Source: Haloarcula sebkhae
GTDB taxonomy: Archaea > Halobacteriota > Halobacteria > Halobacteriales > Haloarculaceae
Direction: 5' to 3'
NCBI RefSeq assembly: GCF_014647415.1
Contig: NZ_BMPD01000012.1
Span: 1 to 41,728, forward strand
DNA: 41,728 bases
The notes below the pieces were generated by a model, which searched no databases, was not told the DNA's origin, and saw only the letters and a program-made list of their open reading frames with translations. Below, piece by piece: positions 15,011-22,273 of this stretch. The stretch's first letter is position 1, and every line of letters begins with the position of its first letter. The translations under genes were made by a program, and so were the position numbers.

Positions 15011-15994
15011 GTGAATGTGTCAGAAAATATTTCTGTGGGTTCAGGGATAACAGACTTCATCCATCGACTTCTGTATGGCTCAGAGGATACGCGGCTACGG
15101 GCCACTTGGCGGGTCGTTATTCCGGTATTCGCCGCTCTTGTAACTTATCTGGGCGGCCGGATCGTAATGAGGATAGCATTCCAATCAGTTATTGGGAACG
15201 GTTCTAGAACGAGTGTCGTCCTTCAGACGCTGACTCCGCTCATCCTAACAGCTACACTCATGATTGCAAGCGGACTCGTTGCACTCGCCGTCGCCTCACG
15301 GCTTGATAACCGTCCACTCACCAGTTATGGATTCGCTTGGTCTACACAGTGGGTAGTGGACTTCCTCGCCGGAACAATAATCGGCGTAAGCGCTTTGATC
15401 TGTACAGTTCTCTATCAGGTAGCGAGAGGATATGCAACTCTTCGCACAGACCTGACTGGTGTTGGAGTTGATTCGATACCCCTCGGAGTTCTTGTCGTCG
15501 CTGCGCTGCTGGTGTTCTCTCTCTCAAATAACGTATTCGAAGAGATTGTATTTAGGACAATATTCATTCAGAATGCCGCAGAGGGTCTCGTAAAACGGTC
15601 TGTAGGGAAAAGAACAGCAGTCATGCTTGCACTCGTTGCAAGCACTCCGATATTCGGGATTTGGCATTTATTAGGTGGTGGATTGTCTGCCGTGCTCACT
15701 AGCCTTGTCGGGGGTTTTCTATTCGGAACAGCCTACATATTGAGCGGACAACTGTCGTTGCCAATTGGCGTCCACTTCGGAGGGGTGGCACTCTTAACAC
15801 TAACTCAACAGCCCTTCTCGCAGAATCCAGAGTTGACGCTCCCCTCGCTTTTCATTGTAGAAATTGCAAATATATCGCTTGCGCAATCCATCGAGATATG
15901 GGTTGTACGGGCAGCAGTCGGTATCGTCCTTATTTGTGCGTGGGTGTATTATTCCGCTGGTGAAATTGCGATTGCTGAGGAGGTACGTCCGTAG
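15011..15994 (+). CDS. CPBP-family intramembrane glutamic endopeptidase (CAAX/bacteriocin-processing type)
   Basis: A 327-aa polytopic membrane protein with about eight hydrophobic segments. The CPBP/Abi motifs are intact: EEIVFR (Glu177-Glu178, Arg182), a second motif around FGIWHLLGGG (His219) and a third in LPIGVHFGG (His255). In bacteria the family includes CAAX-type proteases and proteins giving self-immunity to bacteriocins; haloarchaea carry many without a known substrate. The start is a GTG at 15011 (a second GTG lies at 15017). It fills the cargo slot after linker copy 2 and is followed by operator copy 4. Confidence 0.9.
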   Translation: MNVSENISVGSGITDFIHRLLYGSEDTRLRATWRVVIPVFAALVTYLGGRIVMRIAFQSVIGNGSRTSVVLQTLTPLILTATLMIASGLVALAVASRLDNRPLTSYGFAWSTQWVVDFLAGTIIGVSALICTVLYQVARGYATLRTDLTGVGVDSIPLGVLVVAALLVFSLSNNVFEEIVFRTIFIQNAAEGLVKRSVGKRTAVMLALVASTPIFGIWHLLGGGLSAVLTSLVGGFLFGTAYILSGQLSLPIGVHFGGVALLTLTQQPFSQNPELTLPSLFIVEIANISLAQSIEIWVVRAAVGIVLICAWVYYSAGEIAIAEEVRP

Positions 15995-16167
15995 TCGGTC
16001 ACACGACAAACGTCTATGTTAGGTGCACAGTTGCTGTGCTTGTTCTCTGTCTTGACAATCGGTGTTACAGCAGTTTTCAATATATCTCTCCACCGCTCTG
16101 ACCGGTTGCTTGAGCGGAAATAAATCGCAGATTAGACACCCTGTACTGATCGAATAACCGGTTCTGG

Positions 16168-16209
16168 CTAACCAACAGTTGGCCGGTGCTGCCACCGCGT
16201 ATTGGTTAG
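16168..16209. promoter_or_regulatory. Two-arm operator-like repeat, copy 4
   Basis: CTAACCAACA and TATTGGTTAG (one arm mismatch), 22-bp centre. It is preceded by GTACTGATCGAATAACCGGT and followed by ACTCCAGAAGTCCAAAGG and GGGTTTACATACCCGTCG, as in copy 2. A short ORF MNTHSRRRGTYL starts at 16265. Confidence 0.7.
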
Positions 16210-16315
16210 CGAGTCCGCACTCCAGAAGTCCAAAGGGGGTTTACATACCCGTCGCTCATCAACTATGAATACACACTCGCGCCGTCGTGGGACCTACCTC
16301 TGACAAGCCCCGGCG

Positions 16316-16368
16316 CGGGGTCGCGGTCCGTCAGCGGGTAAGCTCAGGAACCACCGCAACGCATGCAA
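16316..16368 (+). repeat. Dispersed start-region repeat, copy 4
   Basis: Almost identical to copy 2 through CGGTCCGTCAGCGGGTAAGC and GGAACCACCGCAACGC to ATGCAA, and shares the following AAAAAAGTAGCAGTATCGCT. Coding sense is lost 20 codons later at the word GGCCGTCGCA, the same junction word found at 9772 and 20210. Confidence 0.75.
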
Positions 16369-16408
16369 CTCAGCAAAAAAGTAGCAGTATCGCTGTCTCG
16401 GCCAGGCC

Positions 16409-16600
16409 GTCGCAGACGCAGTGTATGAAGATCATGAGCTGACGCCAGTGAATGACAGCCAGCGGCGAGTGAAGGTACGGAAGCTTCGAGCGTACGATCT
16501 TGTGTCCTACACCGGTGAGAACCGCCATGGCGAGTATGTCACAACGGATGCTGACGTGGAATCAGACGTGGAGTTGCTGCTGCCGACTGAGGCGGTTTGA
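16409..16600 (+). pseudogene. C-terminal gene fragment, 63 codons
   Basis: Open frame VADAVYEDHELTPVNDSQRR, VKVRKLRAYDLVSYTGENRH and GEYVTTDADVESDVELLLPT to a TGA. The GENRHGEYVTTDAD section looks like the wing and C-terminus of a haloarchaeal winged-helix protein. There is no start or N-terminal half, because the sequence begins at the shared junction word. Inference: remnant of a plasmid regulator. Confidence 0.5.
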
Positions 16601-16750
16601 GTGTCGGTTGTTATGCGCAGGTTCTATTCGCTATCGCGATGGTCGGTACATCTGGCCGGGCGACAGAGTGTGTCCGGTTCTCACCACACAGCGGACTAAT
16701 TCTCTCAGTCACCGAAACAGATACCAACCTCTTGTACACAACGTATACAT

Positions 16751-16972
16751 ATGAGTACTATCCGCGTCACCGACGAGGTGAAAGAACGCCTGCGTGACCT
16801 GAAGCGGGACGACGAAAGCTTCAACGACCTGCTGGACCGTCTCAGCCGGAGCGAGAAAGATGTTGAAGCCATAGCCGACTCACTCAGTAAACTTGGTGGC
16901 GACGACTTCGCCAAGAAGACGAAAGAAGCCCATGAAGAACTGAACGAATCGCTGGAGCGCCGTACCGAATGA
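16751..16972 (+). CDS. VapB-family antitoxin
   Basis: A 73-aa protein beginning MSTIRVTDEVKERLRDLKRD, followed by ESFNDLLDRLSRSE. This is the archaeal VapB (DUF217-type) pattern: short DNA-binding strand-helix-helix, then an acidic toxin-binding helix (DDFAKKTKEAHEELNESLER). It overlaps the toxin start by 4 bp. An imperfect palindrome TGTACACAACGTATACA lies just before the ATG and may be its operator. Confidence 0.88.
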   Translation: MSTIRVTDEVKERLRDLKRDDESFNDLLDRLSRSEKDVEAIADSLSKLGGDDFAKKTKEAHEELNESLERRTE

Positions 16973-17370
16973 TTGTTGTCGACCGAGATATACTCGTCAA
17001 ACTCGTCGAATCGAATCAGGCGGTCATCGACCACCTGAAACAGTATCGGGGCGAAGAGTGGACGATACCGTCACTGGTCGCCTGGGAGTCGTACAAGGCC
17101 CAAGACTCTCGACAGAAGATGATGCAGGCACAGCAGCGATTGCAATCTGATTTTGACCGGATACTGAACTTCTCCGACGACGCGGCCCTCGAAGCCGCGT
17201 ATCTTCAGGACCGCCTTCAGTCGCAGGGCAGCTCTCTCGACACCGTCGACCTGCTGAACCTCGCCACCGCGTACAACGAAGGTGCCACGTTCATCACTCA
17301 CAACAAGAACTATTTCGACAAAGAGCCCCTTCTGGAACTGGCTGACGTGGATGTCGTCCATACCGCCTAA
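16969..17370 (+). CDS. VapC-family PIN-domain ribonuclease toxin
   Basis: A 133-aa PIN protein: MIVVDRDILVKLVESN (first Asp), VAWESYKAQDSRQ (conserved Glu), SLDTVDLLNLATAYNEGATF (acidic helix) and ITHNKNYFDKEPLL (last motif). VapC toxins cut tRNA or rRNA when VapB is lost, stabilising the plasmid. Length is typical and the frame is intact. It follows operator copy 4 and a broken gene, and is followed by linker copy 3, so the TA pair occupies a cargo position in the cassette array. Confidence 0.9.
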   Translation: MIVVDRDILVKLVESNQAVIDHLKQYRGEEWTIPSLVAWESYKAQDSRQKMMQAQQRLQSDFDRILNFSDDAALEAAYLQDRLQSQGSSLDTVDLLNLATAYNEGATFITHNKNYFDKEPLLELADVDVVHTA

Positions 17371-17582
17371 CTCTACAGAGTCATATTTACCGGACTAATA
17401 CGGATAGCAACGGTCTGTAGCAGTCTTCTATGACTGAGACCGTCAATTCGGCTGTGAAGCGCTCGCTCGGCTTCGTCGTGCGAGGGTGTTCCTGGTGTTC
17501 CGAGAGTTCTGAGAAATCGCTCTGATGTGTGTTGTTTACAACGTCAAACGTGCTGTGAAGCAGTGAATTCCACCGGCTTATC
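17371..17582. other. Non-coding spacer after vapBC
   Basis: No supported gene. It contains CGCTCTGATGTGTGTTGTTT (17519-17538), a phrase nearly repeated after the intact 82-aa gene (18461-18480). It therefore looks like residue of a deleted 82-aa module in front of linker copy 3. Confidence 0.5.
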
Positions 17583-17651
17583 AGTAGTTGCCACTGCGGT
17601 TTCTTTGTTCAGTTGTAGAGGTGAAACGCCCGTTCAGTAAGCGTGCGAATT
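17583..17651. repeat. Module linker repeat, copy 3
   Basis: AGTAGTTGCCACTGCGGTTT, CAGTTGTAGAGGTGAAACG and TCAGTAAGCGTGCGAATT: very close to copy 1. It stands ahead of the 112-aa membrane-protein gene. Confidence 0.8.
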
Positions 17652-17702
17652 TCGTGTTCAGATTTCGTATCGTACTTATTTCTGGTAGTTGTAAGTTAAT
17701 CT

Positions 17703-18041
17703 ATGCGTCCCGCCCTCCGATACACCATTTCACTAGGTGTTGGATTAGTAGTCACAGTTCTTGCAGCAGAGTTCGCCACATCGGACCACCTGATCATGGT
17801 CTCGCTTCTTCCACTCTACGGTGCAGTAACGTCGATGATTTTGGCACACAAACAACAGTGGCTCTCTCTGTCTCGTGGTAAGTCCACCCGGTCATCGAGG
17901 AAGCGAGGGGGTATTATCGGAGGTCTTGGCGCATTTACTGGGTATCTGCTTCTCCAAGCATCAATCCCCGCTGGACTTGCTGGCTATGGACTCATGCTTC
18001 TTGGCATGGCTGGCACTATCGGTGATATGGCAGAGTCATGA
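17703..18041 (+). CDS. 112-aa membrane protein (cassette cargo)
   Basis: A small protein with four hydrophobic stretches (YTISLGVGLVVTVLAAEFAT, LIMVSLLPLYGAVTSMILAH, GIIGGLGAFTGYLLLQAS, GYGLMLLGMAGTIGD) and a basic cytoplasmic-type loop (SRGKSTRSSRKRGG) in the middle. Family not recognised. It lies between linker copy 3 and, only 6 bp after its stop, the shared phrase GTACTGATCGAATAACGGGT that leads into operator copy 5. This gives it unusually tight cassette borders. Confidence 0.75.
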   Translation: MRPALRYTISLGVGLVVTVLAAEFATSDHLIMVSLLPLYGAVTSMILAHKQQWLSLSRGKSTRSSRKRGGIIGGLGAFTGYLLLQASIPAGLAGYGLMLLGMAGTIGDMAES

Positions 18042-18073
18042 ACCGCTTGTACTGATCGAATAACGGGTTCTGA

Positions 18074-18115
18074 CTAACTAACACACTTCCACTCTCATCA
18101 CCAAATGTTGGTTAC
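18074..18115. promoter_or_regulatory. Two-arm operator-like repeat, copy 5
   Basis: CTAACTAACA and TGTTGGTTAC (one change in each arm), 22-bp centre. It controls, by position, the only intact 82-aa gene: the arms end 28 bp before TTTTAATA (18144-18151), which is 26 bp before the ATG. Confidence 0.7.
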
Positions 18116-18176
18116 CACATCCTCACTCCGGAAGTAAAACCCATTTTAATAGCCAGTCTCCCGTATCTGGTTGTAT

Positions 18177-18425
18177 ATGGCCGCAACAGAGGCCCAGACG
18201 GTCGAACTGCATGATGGGACTGAACTCGCCGTCCAGTACCTTGGTGCAACCGGCGACGACACTGCGGAGTTCGAAGTCGAACCCAAGGCCGAGGACGATA
18301 CGCGCCGCTGGCGGCTCGAAATCGAACGGATAGGTGGCTACGAAGTCGTTGCAGCGTGGGACGGCGTCGCAGTAGACTTCGACGCTCCTGACTGGGTGCA
18401 CGAACTTGTCGACCAGGCAGTCTGA
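18177..18425 (+). CDS. 82-aa family protein, the only intact copy
   Basis: An acidic protein with a predicted beta-rich first half (AQTVELHDGTELAVQYLGAT, TAEFEVEPKAED), a central RRWRLEIERIGGYEVVAAW strand pair and a C-terminal helix (DAPDWVHELVDQAV). No signal peptide or membrane span is seen, so it is probably cytoplasmic. Two broken copies (10858, 14534) share promoter, spacing and operator-like repeat, so the gene moves or duplicates as a unit with its regulatory region. Leaderless expression is likely. Function unknown; its constant position next to envelope genes suggests a regulator or partner of the cargo. Confidence 0.8.
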   Translation: MAATEAQTVELHDGTELAVQYLGATGDDTAEFEVEPKAEDDTRRWRLEIERIGGYEVVAAWDGVAVDFDAPDWVHELVDQAV

Positions 18426-18690
18426 TCTGACTGTTCGAAACCGGTTATCCAGAAAATACGCTCTGATGTGTGTCGTTTGCTTCTTTTCGCGTACGAACAG
18501 CCAGAACGCTTACCTCATGCGTGAGGAAGAGCATTGCCGCGGTTTCCTTGCTGGCAGGAAACATAAACCGGAGTGGGAAACACAGTTCCCACTCTCTTCG
18601 TCACACTTTACCTGATTTGAGGACAACAACTGCACAGTGGATGTGCGTATTGATTGTCATTCAGAAAGCAAAACACCCATGTCATTTCCG

Positions 18691-18696
18691 GGAGGT
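18691..18696 (+). promoter_or_regulatory. Shine-Dalgarno GGAGGT deciding a start
   Basis: GGAGGT lies 9 bp before the ATG at 18706. It favours that start over an upstream in-frame ATG (18679) or GTG (18637). Such sites are rare among the apparently leaderless genes here. Confidence 0.6.
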
Positions 18697-18705
18697 AACG
18701 CGAGT

Positions 18706-19197
18706 ATGTCCTCAATAGATGTTCGATCCCTCTTGATAGAAAGTCTTAGAATCGGTTCCATCTTATTTATCTCGTATACAATTGGTGCTGTAATCAATGG
18801 CATCAATGAGATTGCGTTTTTCGTCTATGTCGGCGACTATGTTCGCGAAGGCGTCATTCTGTCAGGAACAGCTATCGCTATCTTGTTCGTCTTATTACGG
18901 AGCGTTGCGCTTTCTCGTACCATCCACACTACGCAGAATAATCTAACTCCGACAACACAGGAATTTGTTCGCGAAGCAGTTGTACTGGCAGTACCCGTTG
19001 TCATTTGGTTTACAATTGCGGGGCTCTCTATGGTTCTTCAGTCACACAGTACATTTAATTCGACAATTGAGACGATTGAACTCGCTTCTACCCGAACCGG
19101 AATCCTCACCGCCAGTCTCTATGTGCTTTTCAGAGGTCTCACAGTCTTGCCTACAATCGAATTTAGTGGGAACGAGAATACATCGCCTGATGATTGA
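18706..19197 (+). CDS. 163-aa membrane protein of unknown function
   Basis: Begins MSSIDVRSLLIESLRIGSIL. It has four hydrophobic segments (IGSILFISYTIGAVING, EGVILSGTAIAILFVLL, EAVVLAVPVVIWFTIAGLSM, GILTASLYVLFRGLTVLP) and a charged acidic tail. Family not recognised. It lies 280 bp after the intact 82-aa gene, without the linker repeat seen elsewhere, and is the last member of the cassette array. Confidence 0.75.
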   Translation: MSSIDVRSLLIESLRIGSILFISYTIGAVINGINEIAFFVYVGDYVREGVILSGTAIAILFVLLRSVALSRTIHTTQNNLTPTTQEFVREAVVLAVPVVIWFTIAGLSMVLQSHSTFNSTIETIELASTRTGILTASLYVLFRGLTVLPTIEFSGNENTSPDD

Positions 19198-19571
19198 GAC
19201 AGAACATTTTCACACTTTGATTCAAGCTATTATCCCTAATAGCAACTGTCGACTCAGAATCATTTCGTTACCAGCCTAACCGATCACGCTGGGCCTGATC
19301 CTGTTCCGATAACGGTCCAAACCTCGCTTGCTGGCCAAGAAAAGTAGCGACCGACCCAGAAGCTTGAAACTGAAAGCCTGTTCTACCTCCCCCTCTACCC
19401 TGACGAGTGGGTAAGTATTGCGAAAGCCCCACCCCTTAACCAGTGTAACGTATGCATCCTATAATCCCACATCCCTTGACGAATGTTTGATAAGAACCAT
19501 CCTCTGGGGTATGTTTCGATAGCACCAGCACTGTTAGAAACGAAACTAGTGAGCCTTCTGAGAATGAAACA
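19198..19571. other. 374-bp spacer without a supported gene
   Basis: Reading all frames gave no convincing coding stretch. No cassette repeat was recognised here, so this marks the right border of the 10-19 kb mosaic. Confidence 0.5.
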
Positions 19572-20056
19572 ATGACAGAGCCCTGTAGACTCCCCTCAGA
19601 TAAGGGAATCCGAATTGGAGAGTTCTTCAAAAAACAACAAGAGAAGTTCGGTGGGGCAGACATGTCTACCCACCAGTATGTATTGAAATATCACCAAATG
19701 AGCAAGACTAATCAAGAGAGAAAGTATAGAAAATCAGATCGATCAACTATAGCCTGTGATGAATCGCTGATAGCTGGTGTAGAAATATCAACCGAAAATG
19801 GACCGGTAAATGCACTTCAAGTTATGGCCGATGAATTGGGATTTCCATTCAAACAATTCGTAGTCCCCGAAAACAGGGCTATACCGTCATATTCGTTTCT
19901 GTAGAGAATAACGAAAACGCCCATGAGATGATCCGTCGAAGGAGAGATACAATTTGCGAGCTTATATCTCGATCACAGCTTGAGTTGCCTTACATTCTGT
20001 CAAGTGACGAAATAATCCACATTCAGGAACGGTACGTAGAGACGGCTACTGGCTAG
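19572..20056 (+). pseudogene. Frameshifted gene, about 160 codons
   Basis: The first frame reads MTEPCRLPSDKGIRIGEFFK through SLIAGVEISTENGPVNALQV and LGFPFKQFVVPEN, then stops at 19904. Coding sense resumes in another frame as GYTVIFVSVENNENAHEMIR and SQLELPYILSSDEIIHIQER, ending at 20054-20056. A single-base shift near 19875-19890 explains both. The family was not recognised. A T7 run follows the final stop. Confidence 0.65.
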
Positions 20057-20469
20057 TTTTTTTGACTCCCCACTGGGTGAGGGGTTTCCCGATCATGAGT
20101 ACCGAACAGCAGTCCGTCGACGAGCAGCCTCCAGATACCGAATCCGACGACCAACCAGATGTTCGTGCACAGCATCGACAGGCACAGGCCAGTGGCGAGG
20201 TCTTTCAGGGCCGTCGCAACGAGGTGTTGATGCCCGGCTTGGGAGGGCGTCGGCTGCAGCGTCAGGTCAGCCAGTGCCAGCTCACGAAGCACTTCGGGCG
20301 GCACGCCGTCGGTGTCTCGAAGCACGGCGTCGAGCGTCCACGCGTCGTGTTCCGAACGCACCGGCGGCGTCGTCTCGACCAGCACGGTCGGGACGGTCTC
20401 CCGGAGCGCACGAGCGGCACGCTGGACACGCTGGCGGTTCTCAACCGTACAGCGAACGCTCTTGCTCAT
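20053..20469 (-). CDS. Small plasmid protein with a chimeric C-terminus
   Basis: It starts MSKSVRCTVENRQRVQRAAR and reads RETVPTVLVETTPP, WTLDAVLRDTDGVPPEVLRE to HQHLVATA. In the related fragment at 9769-9917 the protein ends at exactly that point. Here the stop is lost at the junction word GGCCGTCGCA (20210) and translation would run on 51 codons, antisense to another gene's 5' piece (20095-20208, MSTEQQSVDEQPPDTESDDQ). It overlaps the upstream gene by 4 bp (ATGA). Function unknown; it is one of a conserved pair of small haloarchaeal plasmid genes. Confidence 0.7.
   Translation of the reverse strand: MSKSVRCTVENRQRVQRAARALRETVPTVLVETTPPVRSEHDAWTLDAVLRDTDGVPPEVLRELALADLTLQPTPSQAGHQHLVATALKDLATGLCLSMLCTNIWLVVGFGIWRLLVDGLLFGTHDRETPHPVGSQKN
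20095..20208 (+). pseudogene. 5' fragment of another gene
   Basis: Begins MSTEQQSVDEQPPDTESDDQ and continues PDVRAQHRQAQASGEVFQ, an acidic haloarchaeal N-terminus that ends at the junction word GGCCGTCGCA. Downstream sequence is the antisense of the 20211-20469 gene, so the rest of this gene has been lost. Confidence 0.5.
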
Positions 20470-20795
20470 GCGTCCAGCCCCCGGGCGAGATCATCGACGA
20501 GCGACCCGCCGACGTGCGGGCCGATCTCCCAGCCGCGTTCGTTGTTCGTGTACTCGCACCACTGTGCGAGTGTTTCAAAGGGCGTCTCGGCGAGTGCGAC
20601 TTTCTCGGCGTCGCCGTCGGTCGCGACAACGGCCACGGCGAACTCGTAGCTGTCCCAGTAGTGGGCTGCGCCTTCACCGTCGACGCCCAAGAACAAGGGG
20701 CGGCCCTGCGTGAGCAGTTCGCGGGCGGTACGTTCCTGTGGATGTGCGTCAGTCGTGCCGACAGATTTACTAGTCGGCGATGCAGACTTACTCAT
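20466..20795 (-). CDS. Small conserved plasmid protein, 109 aa
   Basis: Begins MSKSASPTSKSVGTTDAHPQ. The core is RPLFLGVDGEGAAHYWDSYE, FAVAVVATDGDAEKVALAET and TLAQWCEYTNNERGWEIGPH, ending VDDLARGLDA. A beta-alpha fold is likely. It is translationally coupled to the gene at 20469. The start at 20795 is chosen because upstream residues in this frame lie across a palindromic operator. Function unknown. Confidence 0.75.
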   Translation of the reverse strand: MSKSASPTSKSVGTTDAHPQERTARELLTQGRPLFLGVDGEGAAHYWDSYEFAVAVVATDGDAEKVALAETPFETLAQWCEYTNNERGWEIGPHVGGSLVDDLARGLDA

Positions 20796-20842
20796 GGTTT
20801 CGGAAGGAACCGACGCGCCTGGTGTACCAGCACCCGGCGCGA

Positions 20843-20864
20843 TTCGTGTTCTCGAAAACACGAA
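20843..20864 (-). promoter_or_regulatory. Palindrome upstream of the small-gene pair
   Basis: TTCGTGTT and AACACGAA flank a 6-base centre, 48 bp before the start at 20795. A related TTTCGT-N6-ACGAAA palindrome lies at 20923-20940, between this operon and the winged-helix gene. Both are candidate binding sites for that regulator. Confidence 0.5.
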
Positions 20865-20948
20865 ATCGCCCAGCGGCGCGTCTGTTCCTACTCGATAATC
20901 ACGGCTTCCGGCCACTTAGTGATTTCGTCTATCTACGAAAAAATAGAG

Positions 20949-21338
20949 TTAGTTGTCGTCTATCTCATTCTCAACTCGCTCTATGCCCTGTTCCGTTGCA
21001 AAGTAGTATGCTCGTCGAGAGGAGCTGTCGCCCTCAATCTTCGAAATTTCGCCGTCACGGAGTTCCTCTGTATCCACTTTGAACAAGTCACCATCATCCA
21101 CGAGGTCGCTCAAAATATTTTGCATCGTTCGATACGAGAATGTAACTCGGTGTTGGCGGTTCAAGCCAGCCCAGATGGCGAGTGGCGGCAGTGGTATATC
21201 GTGATGAACGACAAATTCCAAGACCAGTTTCCGACGGGCCTCTGGGGGCATATCTCTACCGTCGGTAACTTGGCGCTTATTCCCACCGAATGTTCCGGAA
21301 CTCGTGCAGTAAATGCATTCTACGACTTTCAATCCCAT
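20949..21338 (-). CDS. Winged-helix DNA-binding regulator
   Basis: The core from MPPEARRKLVLEFVVHHDIP to PPLAIWAGLNRQHRVTFSYR, followed by TMQNILSDLVDDGDLFKVDT, is a winged helix-turn-helix of the PadR/ArsR-like type common on haloarchaeal plasmids and viruses. The end is RRAYYFATEQGIERVENEID. The start may be 21338 (with a CIYC pair near the N-terminus) or the internal Met at 21251. The palindrome TTGCAT-N6-ATGCAA directly before 21338 favours autoregulation from there. It diverges from the six-gene operon starting at 21477 and probably controls it. Confidence 0.75.
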   Translation of the reverse strand: MGLKVVECIYCTSSGTFGGNKRQVTDGRDMPPEARRKLVLEFVVHHDIPLPPLAIWAGLNRQHRVTFSYRTMQNILSDLVDDGDLFKVDTEELRDGEISKIEGDSSSRRAYYFATEQGIERVENEIDDN

Positions 21339-21340
21339 AT

Positions 21341-21372
21341 TTGCATTAATCTATGCAAAGCACTAAGTGCTT
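21341..21372. promoter_or_regulatory. Overlapping palindromes between divergent operons
   Basis: TTGCAT-TAATCT-ATGCAA (21341-21358) abuts AAGCACT-A-AGTGCTT (21358-21372). These adjacent operators in the divergent promoter region suggest switching between the regulator gene and the operon at 21477. Confidence 0.6.
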
Positions 21373-21476
21373 GTGATGGTACATCACCGAGTATGCGCGA
21401 CTTGTCGGGGAGTAATCGGCTACTAAAATCGAGCCACCGGGGCTGGGGCCCCGCTGACCCGGTCGCGTACGGCACT

Positions 21477-21959
21477 ATGACCGAGACAACCAAACCACAA
21501 AACGATACCGCACAGGAACGACAGGAGCGTCGTCTCCGAGCCGCAAAGCGCCTGCTGACCAACGCTGACACCGACGCCGCTGTCGTCGAGTACTGCCGGG
21601 CCGTCCTCGACCCGCCGGGCTACGAGCGTAGCCACACACAGGCGCGATTAGACGCCTGCGCAGCCCGGCTCGCATTGGCCCAGACAGACACCACGACCAA
21701 ACGCACGCGCGAAGCCAGGCGAGTACTGCCAGACCGTCAGCGGAGGCCCAGCATGAGCAGGCATCGCCCGGCCTCTCTCGATGGCCGCCCGCTCGAAAAC
21801 GCCACGGTCTCGATCACACGCGCTCGCAACGAAGCGCTGTGTACCGAGTATCGCCGTCGGGTCACTGTCAGCAACAGCGCTGAGTACGGCCACGCTCGCG
21901 GGCTTCGACTCAACACCACCGTCTGCCCACATCACTGCCACGGTGGTGAGAGTGCATGA
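21477..21959 (+). CDS. First gene of the replication-associated operon, 160 aa, function unknown
   Basis: Starts MTETTKPQNDTAQERQERRL. A helical N-terminal domain (RRLRAAKRLLTNADTDAAVV, EYCRAVLDPPGYERSHTQAR) is followed by a basic, Arg-rich C-terminus (TKRTREARRVLPDRQRRPSM), which is unusual for a haloarchaeal protein and suggests nucleic-acid contact. The last part (after about residue 95) may be out-of-frame decay. It overlaps the next gene by 4 bp. No family recognised. Confidence 0.65.
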   Translation: MTETTKPQNDTAQERQERRLRAAKRLLTNADTDAAVVEYCRAVLDPPGYERSHTQARLDACAARLALAQTDTTTKRTREARRVLPDRQRRPSMSRHRPASLDGRPLENATVSITRARNEALCTEYRRRVTVSNSAEYGHARGLRLNTTVCPHHCHGGESA

Positions 21960-22273
21960 CGCCCGATCCCGACGCCGGATACTACGTCATGCCCAGATCC
22001 CGGTGGAACGACGCCACAGTCCACCATCCAGCCCCCGAGGCGACCCGGGAGGACCCGACGCCACTGTGTGATGTCAGCACTGACAACGAGGCCTTCCGCG
22101 TCGCCGATGACACCGACCGGGACCGCTATGGCCTCTGTCGTGTCTGTGCCGCCACCGTCAACGACGACCCCGACCCACGCGGGAACCACGGCCAATCCGG
22201 GCGCTCGCCCGCCGATGTCCTGCGCGAGAACGGCTTCAACGTGCCCGAAGACTCGACGGGGGGCTCAGCATGA
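21956..22273 (+). CDS. 105-aa protein with a two-Cys (zinc-like) motif
   Basis: Reads MTPDPDAGYYVMPRSRWNDA, then TPLCDVSTDNEAFRVADDTD and YGLCRVCAATVND. The Cys at about 39 plus the CRVC pair could hold a metal. It is coupled on both sides by 4-bp overlaps. Function unknown; a small plasmid protein with a zinc-ribbon-like design. Confidence 0.7.
   Translation: MTPDPDAGYYVMPRSRWNDATVHHPAPEATREDPTPLCDVSTDNEAFRVADDTDRDRYGLCRVCAATVNDDPDPRGNHGQSGRSPADVLRENGFNVPEDSTGGSA

Noticed and set aside
10755-18115. CTAACCAACA...TGTTGGTTAG repeats considered as ends of a MITE or as terminators
   Set aside because: The centres are unrelated in sequence but fixed in length. No target duplications are seen, and the position before TATA-like boxes fits operators better.
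20274-21959. Very long open frame of 561 codons on the plus strand
   Set aside because: Most of it is the shadow of three minus-strand genes with strong GC bias. Only the part from the ATG at 21477 fits an operon with real neighbours.
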